Source of the DNA: Myxococcus hansupus
GTDB taxonomy: Bacteria > Myxococcota > Myxococcia > Myxococcales > Myxococcaceae
NCBI RefSeq assembly: GCF_000280925.3
Contig: NZ_CP012109.1
Span: 5,786,501 to 5,850,500 of the forward strand
Direction of reading: 5' to 3'
DNA length: 64,000 nt
Shown: piece by piece, positions 55,612 through 64,000 of the stretch
How positions within the stretch are numbered: the first letter of the stretch is position 1
How the letters are laid out: each line of letters begins with the position of its first letter
Notes under the pieces: generated by a model
Databases searched by the model: none
What the model was told of the DNA's origin: nothing
What the model saw: the letters and a program-made list of their open reading frames with translations, nothing else
Position numbers and translations under genes: made by a program

Positions 55612-57050
55612 GCCTCAAGAGCCGGCTTCTCGGAACGGCCAAGCGCCAGGTGAAGCAGACGCTTCGCCCGGTGCTGCAGAAGGCCATGGCGCCCGCGCGC
55701 GCGTCCATTCCCGCCTCGCACTGGGGCCTGCAGACGCTGCCCGGCCAGGGCCTGTCCCTGGAGGGCGTGCCGCTCGCGGCGCTGGTGGAGCGCTGGGGTT
55801 CGCCACTGCACGTGGTGCACATGGCCGCGCTGCGCCGCAACGCGGAGCGCTTCCTCGCGGTGCCGCCGGGACGCGCGGGCGGCTGCGAGGTCTATTACTC
55901 GTACAAGACGAACCCGGTGCCGGGCGTGCTGTCCTTCCTGCACGGCCTGGGCGTGGGCGCGGAGGTCATCTCCGCCTACGAGATGTGGCTGGCGCTGAAG
56001 CTGGGCGTCCCGGCCGACCGCATCGTCTACAACGGCCCGGTGAAGTCGGAGGCCTCGGTGCGCGAGGCCATCACCCGCGGCATCCAGCTCCTGGCCGCCA
56101 ACCACACGGAGGAGATCGCCGTCTTCGCCCGGCTCGCCGCCGAGCTGGACCGCCGGCCTCGCGTCGCGGTGCGGGTGACGACGGCCAGCGGCTGGACGGG
56201 GCAGTTCGGCACGCCCATCGCCGGAGGCGCCGCGCTGCGCGCCTACCAGCAGGCGCGCGCCTCGCGGAACCTGGACGTGGTGGGCCTGCACGCGCACCGC
56301 GGCGAAACCATCCGCACCGAGGGCGACCTCACGGCCTTCGTGGAGGCGGTGCTCGACTTCACGGACACGCTGCACCAGGAGCTGGGCCTGGACTTGGAGG
56401 TGTTGGACCTGGGCGGCAGCCTCAACACGCCCACCGTCGAGCACATCGCCGAGCGCGACTGGCGCCTCAACCTCACCTTCTTCCGCGACGTGCCCGCGCC
56501 CGACCCAGCGGCGTCGCTGTCCATCGAGCGTTACGTGGCGCTGGCGGTGGAGATGGTGGAGTCGCACTACGCGCGCCGGGGCCGTCAGCGCCCCCGCATC
56601 TTCCTGGAGCCGGGCCGCGCCATGACGGGCGACACGCAGCTTTTGCTGGGCCGCGTCCACGCGCTCAAGGCGGGCGAGGACCGGACGTGGGCGGTGCTGG
56701 ACGCCGGCATCAACCACGCCGAATGCGTTCGCAACGAGTACCACCAGCTCTTCCACGTGGACCGGCCGGACGCGCCCGCGGAGAAGGTCTACACGGTGGT
56801 GGGCCCCATCTGCACGCCGGGCGACACGCTGTACCACGCGAAGCGGCTGCCGGACCTGCGGGTGGGTGACACGCTGGCAATCATGGACGCGGGGGCCTAC
56901 TTCGTGCCCTTCGCCACGTCCTTCTCCTATCCGCAGCCGGCCATCATCGCGCTGGAGGATGGCCAGGAGCGGCTGCTGCGGCGCGCGGAGACGTTCGACG
57001 ACCTGGTGACGTTCGACGCCACCGTCCCGCGCGACGCGCTCACCGGTTGA
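55608..57050 (+). CDS. Fold-type III PLP-dependent decarboxylase (diaminopimelate/ornithine decarboxylase-like)
   Basis: The 480-residue protein has a roughly 45-residue basic N-terminal extension and then an alanine-racemase-like barrel. EVYYSYKTNPVPGVLSFLHG carries the PLP lysine. GAEVISAYEMWLALKLGVPA and IVYNGPVKSEASVREAITRG follow, then GLHAHRGET and VLDLGGSLNT (phosphate glycine loop). The C-terminal beta domain carries LEPGRAMTGDTQLLLGRVHA, VVGPICTPGDTL (active-site Cys) and DAGAYFVPFATSFSYPQPAI. It is a decarboxylase of an amino acid such as lysine, diaminopimelate or a modified acid. The substrate is not clear. Coupling to a glycosyltransferase suggests a biosynthetic locus rather than lysine synthesis. 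Confidence 0.88.
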   Translation: MSLKSRLLGTAKRQVKQTLRPVLQKAMAPARASIPASHWGLQTLPGQGLSLEGVPLAALVERWGSPLHVVHMAALRRNAERFLAVPPGRAGGCEVYYSYKTNPVPGVLSFLHGLGVGAEVISAYEMWLALKLGVPADRIVYNGPVKSEASVREAITRGIQLLAANHTEEIAVFARLAAELDRRPRVAVRVTTASGWTGQFGTPIAGGAALRAYQQARASRNLDVVGLHAHRGETIRTEGDLTAFVEAVLDFTDTLHQELGLDLEVLDLGGSLNTPTVEHIAERDWRLNLTFFRDVPAPDPAASLSIERYVALAVEMVESHYARRGRQRPRIFLEPGRAMTGDTQLLLGRVHALKAGEDRTWAVLDAGINHAECVRNEYHQLFHVDRPDAPAEKVYTVVGPICTPGDTLYHAKRLPDLRVGDTLAIMDAGAYFVPFATSFSYPQPAIIALEDGQERLLRRAETFDDLVTFDATVPRDALTG

Positions 57051-58338
57051 GCACCATCATCCGGATGAAGGCTCGGGGGTGGCGCGCGGAGCCGTAGAGA
57101 ATCTGCGCCACCTCCACGGCGGTGGGCATCAGGTCATCCGAGTCGATGAGCGGATCCACCGCGGTGTCGCGGTGGGCCCCCAGCCAGCGCCGCCACTGCC
57201 GCGCCTCGTCCACGGGGAGCGCGCCGGACAGGCGCTGGAGGTTGAGCAACATCTCCAACGCGATGCGGTTGCAGAACACCTCGCCGTTGCCGCGCCAGTC
57301 GCGCGCGGCCTGAAGCTCGCGGCGCAGCGCATCCCGGTCGCCCAGCGCGGCGTGATAGGCCAGCAGCGGCAGCGGCAGGCCCCGGGCGATGTCGAAGCCC
57401 ATCTGCCCGTAGTAGCGCGGGTTGAAGTCGATGAGGAGGTAGTCGTCCTTCGTCTGGATGAACTCCACCTCGAAGACGCCGTGGTAGCCCAGGTGCTTGC
57501 ACAGGCGCTGGAGCCCCGCGGCCAGCTCCTGGTGCACGGGCGCGGATTCGAAGCACACGCCCACGCCCAGGCGCCGGGGACGCTGGAGCACCTTCATGGC
57601 GCCGCGCACCTCGAACAGCTCACCCGATTCGTCCACGAAGCCGGAGAGGCTGTAGATGCCCTCCGCCGCCTCCGGGTGGAACTCCTGGACCATGGGGCGT
57701 GACACCGCAGGGTCGAAGCGTACCAGCATGGACGCGTACCCATCACGCGAGAAGGCGCGGTACTCCTCCGCGAGCTGCCCGGGCGCCTGCACCGGCTGCC
57801 CCTTGCGGTGGGTGGAGTAGAGAATCTGCGTGGTGGGCTTGATGAGGACGGGGAAGCCCGCCTCGCGCGACACCGCGTCCAGGTCCGCCTCCGACTCCGG
57901 GAACCAGGTGCGCGGCAGCTTCAACCCCACCGCCAGCCCGGCCTCGTGGAGCTTGCGCTTGTTGAGCAGGCTGTAGACGGCGTCGATGCCGGGGTCGTAG
58001 AGGTGGAAGTACTGGGACAGCTCCTCGCGGTGCAGCGCCACCAGCCACGCCAGCTCATCGCTCGTCGGGTAGAGCACGTGCTGGAGCGGCTCGCGCCGGC
58101 CCAGGTCCATCAGCCACTCGACGAAGGCCTCGGGCTGGGACTCCGGCGGGCATTGGACGCGGCGGCCCACGAAGCGGGACCAGCTCGCGGGCCCCAACTT
58201 GCCGGGGTCCGCCACCGTGACGTCGATGCCGTTGCGGCCAAAGCAACGCGCGGCCGCGAGCGTGCCGTAGAAGCCCGCCGAGAAGAGCAGCACGGACGGC
58301 CGGCCCTCCACGCGAGTCCGAGGTGCCTGCTCCACCAT
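57040..58338 (-). CDS. ATP-grasp ligase-like protein
   Basis: The product is 432 residues from the ATG at 58338. An N-terminal preATP-grasp region (SVLLFSAGFYGTLAAARCFG, GIDVTVADPGKLGPASWSRF) is followed by an ATP-grasp domain: FPVLIKPTTQILYSTHRKGQ (ATP lysine) and GVFEVEFIQTKDDYLLIDFN followed by PRYYG (Mg-binding Glu/Asn). A C-terminal helical part completes it. It joins a carboxylate to an amine or thiol using ATP. Its 3' end overlaps the convergent decarboxylase by 11 bp. GGAG stands 12 nt from the ATG, a weak site. The substrate is unknown. Confidence 0.88.
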   Translation of the reverse strand: MVEQAPRTRVEGRPSVLLFSAGFYGTLAAARCFGRNGIDVTVADPGKLGPASWSRFVGRRVQCPPESQPEAFVEWLMDLGRREPLQHVLYPTSDELAWLVALHREELSQYFHLYDPGIDAVYSLLNKRKLHEAGLAVGLKLPRTWFPESEADLDAVSREAGFPVLIKPTTQILYSTHRKGQPVQAPGQLAEEYRAFSRDGYASMLVRFDPAVSRPMVQEFHPEAAEGIYSLSGFVDESGELFEVRGAMKVLQRPRRLGVGVCFESAPVHQELAAGLQRLCKHLGYHGVFEVEFIQTKDDYLLIDFNPRYYGQMGFDIARGLPLPLLAYHAALGDRDALRRELQAARDWRGNGEVFCNRIALEMLLNLQRLSGALPVDEARQWRRWLGAHRDTAVDPLIDSDDLMPTAVEVAQILYGSARHPRAFIRMMVLNR

Positions 58339-58589
58339 GGCGGTCTCATTCTCCTGCTGCGGTCCAGGCACGCCCCACACACCCTCGCCACGCGAGCGCG
58401 GGGACATCGCAGCGGAGAGGAGGGAAAAGATGTGCCGTTTCATGTCGTAGTCGGGCCGCGCCTCCGCGCCTGCGCGCGGCAATGACGAGGGCCTCTGGAT
58501 TTCCCGCGCGCAGGATAGCCGCACGCCACCCCACTTGGCTTCTGTCCCCACGCGCTCTTCTTCTTCGAGAGAAAGCTCCAGGGGTGTCG

Positions 58590-59408
58590 TCAAAAGCAGA
58601 CACCCTCCTTGGGCCTCCAAACAAGATAGCCGTGGGACGAGAGCCAGGGGTCCACATCCACTCCGCCCACGCGCTCCGCCAACCCCACGGTGGCCTCGCG
58701 AAATGCATCGGGTGGGTGTGTATGACCCGCGTCACGCGCCGCTTGCCACGCGGCGGTCCACGCCGAGAAGAAGTCGTGGATGGGCTCACCGGGACGCACT
58801 TTTCGGCGCAAGTCTCGCGGCAACCCGTCACGGAACAACACGGGCGCGAAGCCGTGGCTGAAGTCGGTGTGGAACAGGAGGCCCTCTCGGAAGGGCGCGT
58901 CGTCCGGCGCATCGGTGCGACGCCGCAGCAGATGTGCGCAGAGCACGGCGCCCGTCGCATCCGCGCTGCCTTCCACCAGCAAGCCGGACGGCATCAGGTA
59001 GCGGGCCAGGGTGCGGTGGACCTCGGGGACGCGCTCGGCGGGCCCCTGACGGAGCAGGTTCATGGCCCGCACCAGCCTCGCGGGCTCCTCAGCCCGCAGG
59101 GGAAGGTCGAAGCCCCCCTGGCGGAAGTGCGTGCGGGCATCCGCGTCCACCTGGGCCGCCGCGGCGCGGTCCGCGTCCAGCTCCACGCCCACCACGGTCA
59201 ACGCCGGATTCAGGGCGCGAAAGGCCTGGGCGCTCTCCAGCGTCGTCCACGGGTGCTCGCCGAATCCCACGTCAACGAAGACGGCCTGGGCCCAGGGGCC
59301 ATCGCGGCGCTCGAGCAACGCCTGCTCGAAACGGCACAGATACACGTCCAGCGCGCGCAAGCGCCCGCGCGACGTCCGCCCACGCGTCTTCGTGTCCAAC
59401 GACGGCAT
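58590..59408 (-). CDS. SAM-dependent methyltransferase-like protein
   Basis: The 272-residue product has a class-I methyltransferase-like start: AVFVDVGFGEHPWTTLESAQ (motif I, V-D-x-G-x-G-E) and LTVVGVELDADRAAAAQVDA (motif II acidic ribose ligand). Then come AMNLLRQGPAERVPEVHRTL and LARYLMPSGLLVEGSADATG (motif post I/IV). The rest is a conserved C-terminal half of unknown fold (WLSSHGYLVWRPKEGVCF). The ATG at 59408 has no ribosome site. It lies upstream of the ATP-grasp gene on the same strand, 251 bp apart, and could act on the same product. Substrate unknown. Confidence 0.7.
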   Translation of the reverse strand: MPSLDTKTRGRTSRGRLRALDVYLCRFEQALLERRDGPWAQAVFVDVGFGEHPWTTLESAQAFRALNPALTVVGVELDADRAAAAQVDADARTHFRQGGFDLPLRAEEPARLVRAMNLLRQGPAERVPEVHRTLARYLMPSGLLVEGSADATGAVLCAHLLRRRTDAPDDAPFREGLLFHTDFSHGFAPVLFRDGLPRDLRRKVRPGEPIHDFFSAWTAAWQAARDAGHTHPPDAFREATVGLAERVGGVDVDPWLSSHGYLVWRPKEGVCF

Positions 59409-59508
59409 GGTGCGCTCATGGGCGACCCGCGCGAGGACGTCAAGCCATCCAGGCCCACCGGGCCCCTGATTTTCGCCGGGCGCGGTGGCCTCTTAGAGTG
59501 GAAACACC

Positions 59509-60486
59509 GTGGAAGCCCCCTCCGCCCTGCCCTGTCCCCGCTGCCAGTCGCCTCGCGCCGCCGGACCGGAGTGCCCTCGGTGCGGCATCATCTACGCCAA
59601 GGCCGAGGCCCGGGCCGCAAGGCAGCGTGAGCACGAGACGCCCCCGCCGCCCGAGGAGGCGCCGCCGCTCGTCGACCCCGCGTGGCTGACGACGCCGGAC
59701 CTGCGCTCGGACGTGCTTCCCCCGGAGACGCCCGCATGGGACGTCGACGCCCAGGAGGCCGCGCTCGAACACCGCCTGCGCACCTGGGCCATCCCCGTGG
59801 CGCTCCTGGTGGCGTTCTTCGCGGTGAAGGGCAATTTCAGCGGGTCCCTGGTCCGGCTCATCACCATGCCGTTCCATGAGCTGGGCCACGCCATCACGGC
59901 CTGGTTGTGCGGCGAGGCCGCGCTGCCCACGCTGTGGAAGACGGTCCACTTCGGACGCGCGCCCCTGCTCTCGCTGCTCCTCGCCGCGGGGTTGGGCCTG
60001 CTGGTGTATGTGAACTGGAAGCGCCGCCGGTGGGTGTGGGTGGCGAGCGGCGCGTTCGTGCTGGCCGTTCAAGCCGTGTGCACGCTCTTCCTGTCAGCGC
60101 GCACGGTGGACATGCTCATCGTCTTCAACGGCGACGCCGGAATGATGGTGCTGGGCACGGCGCTGATGCTGACCTTCTATTCCCCCGCCGGAAGCTACAT
60201 CCACCGGCAGGCGCTGCGCTGGGGCTTCCTGCCGCTGGGGGCGCTGTCCCTCATGGATGGATTTGACACCTGGTGGGCCTCGAAGCGGAACTTCAGCGCC
60301 ATTCCCTTCGGGCGAAGCGAGGGCATTGGCCTGAGCGACGCGAGCCGGCTCTCCGGAACCCATCAGTGGGGCGACGAACAGCTCGTCCGCCGCTTCCTCC
60401 TGGTGGGCGTGCTCTGCCTCGTGTGTGTCGCGGTGGTGTACGGGGTGATGTTCTTCAGGGGCCGGGCGCGGCTGGCGGCGCGCTGA
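59509..60486 (+). CDS. Zinc-ribbon membrane protein with HELGH metalloprotease motif
   Basis: The 325-residue protein starts at a GTG. It has an N-terminal zinc ribbon (CPRC at 9-12 and CPRC at 22-25) and a charged linker, then 5-6 membrane segments. The motif TMPFHELGHAITAW (H-E-L-G-H, 123-127) lies in the second segment, as in M50-type intramembrane or membrane metalloproteases. A late NFSAIPFGRSEGIGLSDASR is conserved-looking. It may cleave a membrane substrate or act as an M50-like peptidase of unknown target. It is divergent from the methyltransferase gene. Confidence 0.75.
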   Translation: MEAPSALPCPRCQSPRAAGPECPRCGIIYAKAEARAARQREHETPPPPEEAPPLVDPAWLTTPDLRSDVLPPETPAWDVDAQEAALEHRLRTWAIPVALLVAFFAVKGNFSGSLVRLITMPFHELGHAITAWLCGEAALPTLWKTVHFGRAPLLSLLLAAGLGLLVYVNWKRRRWVWVASGAFVLAVQAVCTLFLSARTVDMLIVFNGDAGMMVLGTALMLTFYSPAGSYIHRQALRWGFLPLGALSLMDGFDTWWASKRNFSAIPFGRSEGIGLSDASRLSGTHQWGDEQLVRRFLLVGVLCLVCVAVVYGVMFFRGRARLAAR

Positions 60487-60491
60487 GCCCC

Positions 60492-62027
60492 TCACGCCGC
60501 CGAGCCGAATGGCCACGTGAAGCCGGGGTGGCGCAGCACCTCTGGAGCGCGCGCGCCACGCCATCTCAATGACTCGCCCGGACGCAGCACCAGGGGACGC
60601 GGCGCGTCCTTCACCGTTCGCCGAACCTCGATGAGCCGCTCCGGATAGGGGTCCGCGTCCGGGTTCTCGTCCAAGTGGCTCGCGCCGCTCACGGGCTCTC
60701 CGGGATAGCCGTCGTAGCGGGGCCCCATGCCCTCGCGCCAGTACCAGGGCGCGCCGCCGTCCGCGCACGGCACCACGTACCGCGCGCCGAGCAGCGCGCC
60801 GTAACGCAGGGCCTCTTCTGGCCCCGCCATCAGCCGCTGCGGCGCCGTCAGCGCCTCGCGAGGCACGTTGACGAGGAATGCCTCCAGCGTCGTGAAGCCG
60901 AAGAAGATGGGCGCCAGCCGGAAGCCCCGCACGCCGCAGAAGAGCACATCCACGGGGGCCTCGCGGCGCACGCGCTGGCACACCGCGGACATGTCCCCGC
61001 GCACGTCATGGCCCGCGTCCGCGAAGAAGGCCGCCGAGAACGTGGGCGCGCGCACCAGCCACGTGTTGCCCTCGTTGAAGAGGTCCGGATACGGGCCGTC
61101 CCCATCCGTGGGCTGCTCGCCGTGAAAGGGCAAGGCGCTCACCGTGACGTCGCCCACCTGTCGGGACTCGCCCCATCGCAGAGGCTCCACGTGGGTGAAG
61201 CCGAGCTGCGTCAGCCGCAGGGCGCAGTCCGTGGAGAAGAGGCTCTCTTTCGCCACCGCGGGCACGAAGATGCGCGTATCGCGCGGCAGTTGCAGCAGCG
61301 AGCCCAGGTGGAAGTGGTCTCCATGCGAGTGGGTGATGACCACGGCGTCGACACGGCCCACGTCGCGCGGCTGCATCGGCGAATAGCCCGGCAGGTCCAC
61401 CGCGCCCGCGGGCCGGAAGTACGGGTCCACCAGCACGCGGCCTTCGCGCCCGGCCACGAGCACCGTGTTGTGGCCCACGAAGAGCGCGCCGGGGCCAGGC
61501 ACCTCCACGGGGGCTTCGTGCCGCACCAGCCAGCCCGCCTGCCCCAGGTCCGCCATCAACTCCGCCAGCACGGGCAGGGCCGAGAACGCGCGGAGCTCCG
61601 CGCGCGTGGCGCCCCGAGCAAGCGCCGCGAAGAAGTCCGCCACGGCCGGCCATTCGGACGAGCGCACCGGAACGTCCAGGCCCAGCGCGTCCTGGCGCAG
61701 GTGCAGCACGCGAGGCCGGTGCTTCGTCGCCTCCGGGAACAGCACGTCGGGCCGCAGCACCCGCCGTCCCATCCGGCGTGTCTTGCCCACGCACAGCGCG
61801 GCGTAACGCGGGGTGTCCTCCAACCAGCGCACCAGCGCCTGGGCCTCGCGCAGCGAGCCCTCGCGGCCCAGCATGGCGACCTGCCGCTTCAACGGCAGGA
61901 AGGCCCGGCGCACGGGACGCGCGGTGGGGCCCTGGATGCTACAGCCCAGGTCCTCGTGGTGGTCGGCCTCCGTCCGGGCCGAGGCGAGCACAGCCAGACT
62001 GACGCCCCGGTGCAGGGTGAATCGCAT
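60492..62027 (-). CDS. MBL-fold metallo-hydrolase with N-terminal extension
   Basis: The product is 511 residues from an ATG at 62027. Residues 1-180 are an uncharacterised N-terminal region (TEADHHEDLGCSIQGPTARP). The MBL-fold domain follows: VDAVVITHSHGDHFHLGSLL (H-x-H-x-D-H), ALPFHGEQPTDG, and SAAFFADAGHDVRGDMSAV (D, H). A C-terminal part is rich in Pro and aromatic residues. It resembles the UlaG/CMP-Neu5Ac-hydroxylase-like branch that acts on phosphoesters or small molecules. The substrate is unknown. It is convergent with the zinc-ribbon gene (5 bp between) and divergent from the OPT gene. Confidence 0.85.
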   Translation of the reverse strand: MRFTLHRGVSLAVLASARTEADHHEDLGCSIQGPTARPVRRAFLPLKRQVAMLGREGSLREAQALVRWLEDTPRYAALCVGKTRRMGRRVLRPDVLFPEATKHRPRVLHLRQDALGLDVPVRSSEWPAVADFFAALARGATRAELRAFSALPVLAELMADLGQAGWLVRHEAPVEVPGPGALFVGHNTVLVAGREGRVLVDPYFRPAGAVDLPGYSPMQPRDVGRVDAVVITHSHGDHFHLGSLLQLPRDTRIFVPAVAKESLFSTDCALRLTQLGFTHVEPLRWGESRQVGDVTVSALPFHGEQPTDGDGPYPDLFNEGNTWLVRAPTFSAAFFADAGHDVRGDMSAVCQRVRREAPVDVLFCGVRGFRLAPIFFGFTTLEAFLVNVPREALTAPQRLMAGPEEALRYGALLGARYVVPCADGGAPWYWREGMGPRYDGYPGEPVSGASHLDENPDADPYPERLIEVRRTVKDAPRPLVLRPGESLRWRGARAPEVLRHPGFTWPFGSAA

Positions 62028-62160
62028 GGCGGCGGATGTTGCCACGCGCCGCGTCGCTCCGGGGCGCCTCCCGCATGCGGGCGGGCGAGCGGACCGGGCG
62101 CGGAACCCGACGGCCCAGGTTGTGACACGCGCGCGGAACGCCGGTACCCTTCGGACTCGA

Positions 62161-64000
62161 ATGTCATTGCCTGCCCCCTCGCTCCCCCCCGAGCCCCCGC
62201 TGCCGTCTGCCGCGGGCGCTGATTCTAACTCCCTCCAGCCCCGCTTCGGCTGGCTCCCCCCGGTGGGGACGTGGAAGTACCACCTGCTGCTGAGCGCGGT
62301 GGCCCTGTTCGTCCTGGGGCCCCTGGGCGGCATCGCCGCCTCGTACATGAACTTCAGCGTGGGCTTCTTCGTCGGCGGACAGGTGCTGGCCGGCATCCTC
62401 GGCAGCGCCGTCACCTACGGCTACGGCGCGGAGGGCAAACACGGCGCCAACTACATGCAGACGATGGCCGCGTCGGTGGCCTCGCTGTGCGCCATGTCCG
62501 TGCTCATCCAGTCCATGGTGTGGCTGGGCATGGAGATGCCCGCCGCCTGGAAGCTGATGCTCTTCGTCGGCTGCGTGGGCATGTTCGCGGTGGGCGTGGG
62601 CATGCTCTACACGCCGCTGCTCGTGGACAAGCTCCAACTGGACTACCCGTCCGGGCTGGCGGTGGCCAACATCCTGCGCGCCCTCACGGACAAGCGCCTG
62701 CTCAAGGTGTCCATCTCCAAGCTGGGCGGCGGCACGCTGCTGGGCGCCGTGGCGGCCTGGATGACGGAGAAGGTGGCCTTCGTCGCCTCCATTGGCACCA
62801 GCGCGGCGACGCTGGGCGCGGGCATGATTGTCGGCAGCCGCATCACCGTGCCCGCCATCGTGATGGCCGTCATCGGCCTGGTGCTGCTGCCCACCTTCCG
62901 GGAAATCGGCTGGCTCGGCCCGAATGACCCGTTCCGCAAGATCGGCTTCGTCATTGGCCTGGGGATGATTTGCGGCGCGGCCGTGGTGGACCTGTCCCTG
63001 CTGGCCATCCAAGCGGCGAAGCGCATCCGCGAGCGGGCCGGGGTGAAGGACGAAGCCGCGGAGGAGTCCTGGAAGAAGGTCAACGTCCCCCGGCTGCTGG
63101 CCTGGGTGGTCGTCTGGGGCGGCGCGACGCTGCTGGTGGGCACGCAGGTGTTGGATCAGCCCGTGGGCTGGCTCCTCTTCGGCATGTTGCTGTCCCTGCT
63201 GTTCGTGCTCATCAACGGCATCTCCTTCGGCATCACCGACCAGAACCCCATCTCCAGCGCCTTCGTCATCTCCGTGCTGCTGATGTCCATGGTGGGCCTG
63301 CGCATCCCGCTGGTGGGCATGATGGCCGCCACCATCCTGCTCATCTCCACCTCGGTCGGCTGTGACATGCAGCAGGACCGCTCCACCGGCTGGCGCCTGG
63401 GCACCAACCGCGTCACCCAGTTCCGCTACCAGGTGCTGGGCGTCATCATGGGCGCGCTCCTGTGCGTGGGCCTGGCGCGCGTGTTCATGACGGCGTACCC
63501 GGCCCTCACCATCAATCAGCTCGACAACCCCAACGCCGAGGTCGGCCAGTGGGGCTCCGCGATGACGTACAAGCTGGTGGGCGCCATCCGGGACCTCGGC
63601 TCGCTGTCGCAGGCCGTCGTGAATGCCCTGCTCATCGGCCTGGCCATCGGCTTCGTCTATGAGCTGCTGCGCAAGGTGGTGCGGAACAACGCGCGCTACC
63701 AGGCCTACGTGAAGAGCTCCCGCACGGGCTTCGCCGTCGGCTGGACGGTGGATGCGCTCCTGCTGCCCAGCCCCTATGCATCGTCGTTCGGCGGCTTCGT
63801 GGCGTTCCCCGTGTCGCTGTGGTTCGGCGCGGGCGGCATCGTGACGTCCGTCTGGAACACCTTCTCCCAGCGCGGACAGCCGGCCGTCAGCGGCAGCCCG
63901 GGTGAAGGCGAAGCGCTCCCCGAGGACATGAGCACCATGTCGCTGATGGGCGGTGGCCTCATCGCCGGTGAGTCGCTCTTCTTCCTCATCGCGGGCCTCA
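62161..64000 (+). CDS. OPT-family oligopeptide transporter, N-terminal part (runs off right edge)
   Basis: The frame starts at an ATG at 62161 and is open to the window end, giving at least 613 residues. The N-terminal 32 residues are Pro-rich; then many hydrophobic segments follow. OPT-like segments are PLGGIAASYMNFSVGFFVGG, GAEGKHGANYMQTMAASVAS, LDYPSGLAVANILRALTDKR and DVGQWGSAMTYK-like text near the right edge. It is an inner-membrane transporter of peptides or metal chelates. No ribosome site is visible. The protein is unlike the OPT fragment at 1-985 in the regions that can be compared. Confidence 0.82.
   Translation, partial: MSLPAPSLPPEPPLPSAAGADSNSLQPRFGWLPPVGTWKYHLLLSAVALFVLGPLGGIAASYMNFSVGFFVGGQVLAGILGSAVTYGYGAEGKHGANYMQTMAASVASLCAMSVLIQSMVWLGMEMPAAWKLMLFVGCVGMFAVGVGMLYTPLLVDKLQLDYPSGLAVANILRALTDKRLLKVSISKLGGGTLLGAVAAWMTEKVAFVASIGTSAATLGAGMIVGSRITVPAIVMAVIGLVLLPTFREIGWLGPNDPFRKIGFVIGLGMICGAAVVDLSLLAIQAAKRIRERAGVKDEAAEESWKKVNVPRLLAWVVVWGGATLLVGTQVLDQPVGWLLFGMLLSLLFVLINGISFGITDQNPISSAFVISVLLMSMVGLRIPLVGMMAATILLISTSVGCDMQQDRSTGWRLGTNRVTQFRYQVLGVIMGALLCVGLARVFMTAYPALTINQLDNPNAEVGQWGSAMTYKLVGAIRDLGSLSQAVVNALLIGLAIGFVYELLRKVVRNNARYQAYVKSSRTGFAVGWTVDALLLPSPYASSFGGFVAFPVSLWFGAGGIVTSVWNTFSQRGQPAVSGSPGEGEALPEDMSTMSLMGGGLIAGESLFFLIAGL

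Overview
The window is high-GC (about 70%) DNA with strong third-position GC bias and dense coding on both strands. The gene content points to a myxobacterium of the Myxococcaceae (Myxococcus or a close relative). The markers are a DUF2381 protein beside a Ser/Thr kinase, a DUF2378 (TIGR02265) protein, a SitA-like lipoprotein toxin with an SMI1/KNR4 immunity partner, opgG/opgH glucan genes, several sensor kinases and sigma-54 type promoters. I see no tRNA, rRNA, CRISPR array, prophage or complete insertion sequence.

Layout. 1-4.4 kb: start of an OPT-family transporter (cut by the left edge), a SlyD-like FKBP isomerase, a dicarboxylate/amino-acid symporter, a 2-oxoglutarate oxygenase and a convergent DNA methyltransferase. 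4.4-7.5 kb: a membrane Ser/Thr kinase followed by its DUF2381 partner. 7.7-10.7 kb: a YcaO-TfuA backbone-modification pair with a translationally coupled 51-codon mini-ORF wedged between them by a 40-bp duplication, divergent from a peroxiredoxin. 10.7-15 kb: an ECF sigma/anti-sigma/Spy-like operon, then a toxin lipoprotein with its immunity gene and a DUF4136 lipoprotein. 15-25.3 kb: DUF5996, a periplasmic glutathione peroxidase, a double-length UvrA, a DUF2378 protein and a hybrid histidine kinase. 25.3-29.7 kb: an osmoregulated periplasmic glucan operon (opgG, unknown gene, opgH) behind a near-consensus sigma-54 promoter. 29.8-36.4 kb: M18 aminopeptidase, a second oxygenase, an acyl-CoA dehydrogenase-like protein with a duplicated 3' end, a cysteine-rich/immunity-like pair, a SET-domain protein with a histone-H1-like tail, and DUF423. 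36.4-47.4 kb: two amidohydrolases, a PfkB sugar kinase, a Mug-type DNA glycosylase, a GAF protein, an inositol-monophosphatase-family enzyme, a PAS/GAF histidine kinase, an acetyltransferase and a secreted serine hydrolase. 47.5-49.2 kb: a secreted glycine-rich protein made of two 258-residue repeats, with its own sigma-54 promoter. 49.4-54.2 kb: glutaminyl-tRNA synthetase, a GT4 glycosyltransferase, an alpha/beta hydrolase and an N-end-rule aminoacyl transferase. 54.4-60.5 kb: a sigma-54-driven 84-residue protein of unknown function, then a GT2 / fold-III PLP decarboxylase / ATP-grasp / methyltransferase group that looks like a small biosynthetic locus, and a zinc-ribbon membrane metalloprotease. 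60.5-64 kb: an MBL-fold hydrolase and a second OPT transporter running off the right edge.

The candidates most likely to be new biology are the YcaO/mini-ORF/TfuA locus, the small sigma-54-driven gene, the GT2-PLP-ATP-grasp locus, the SET protein and the two toxin/immunity-like pairs. Assignments rest on motifs read from translated sequence and remembered family features; no database search was run.
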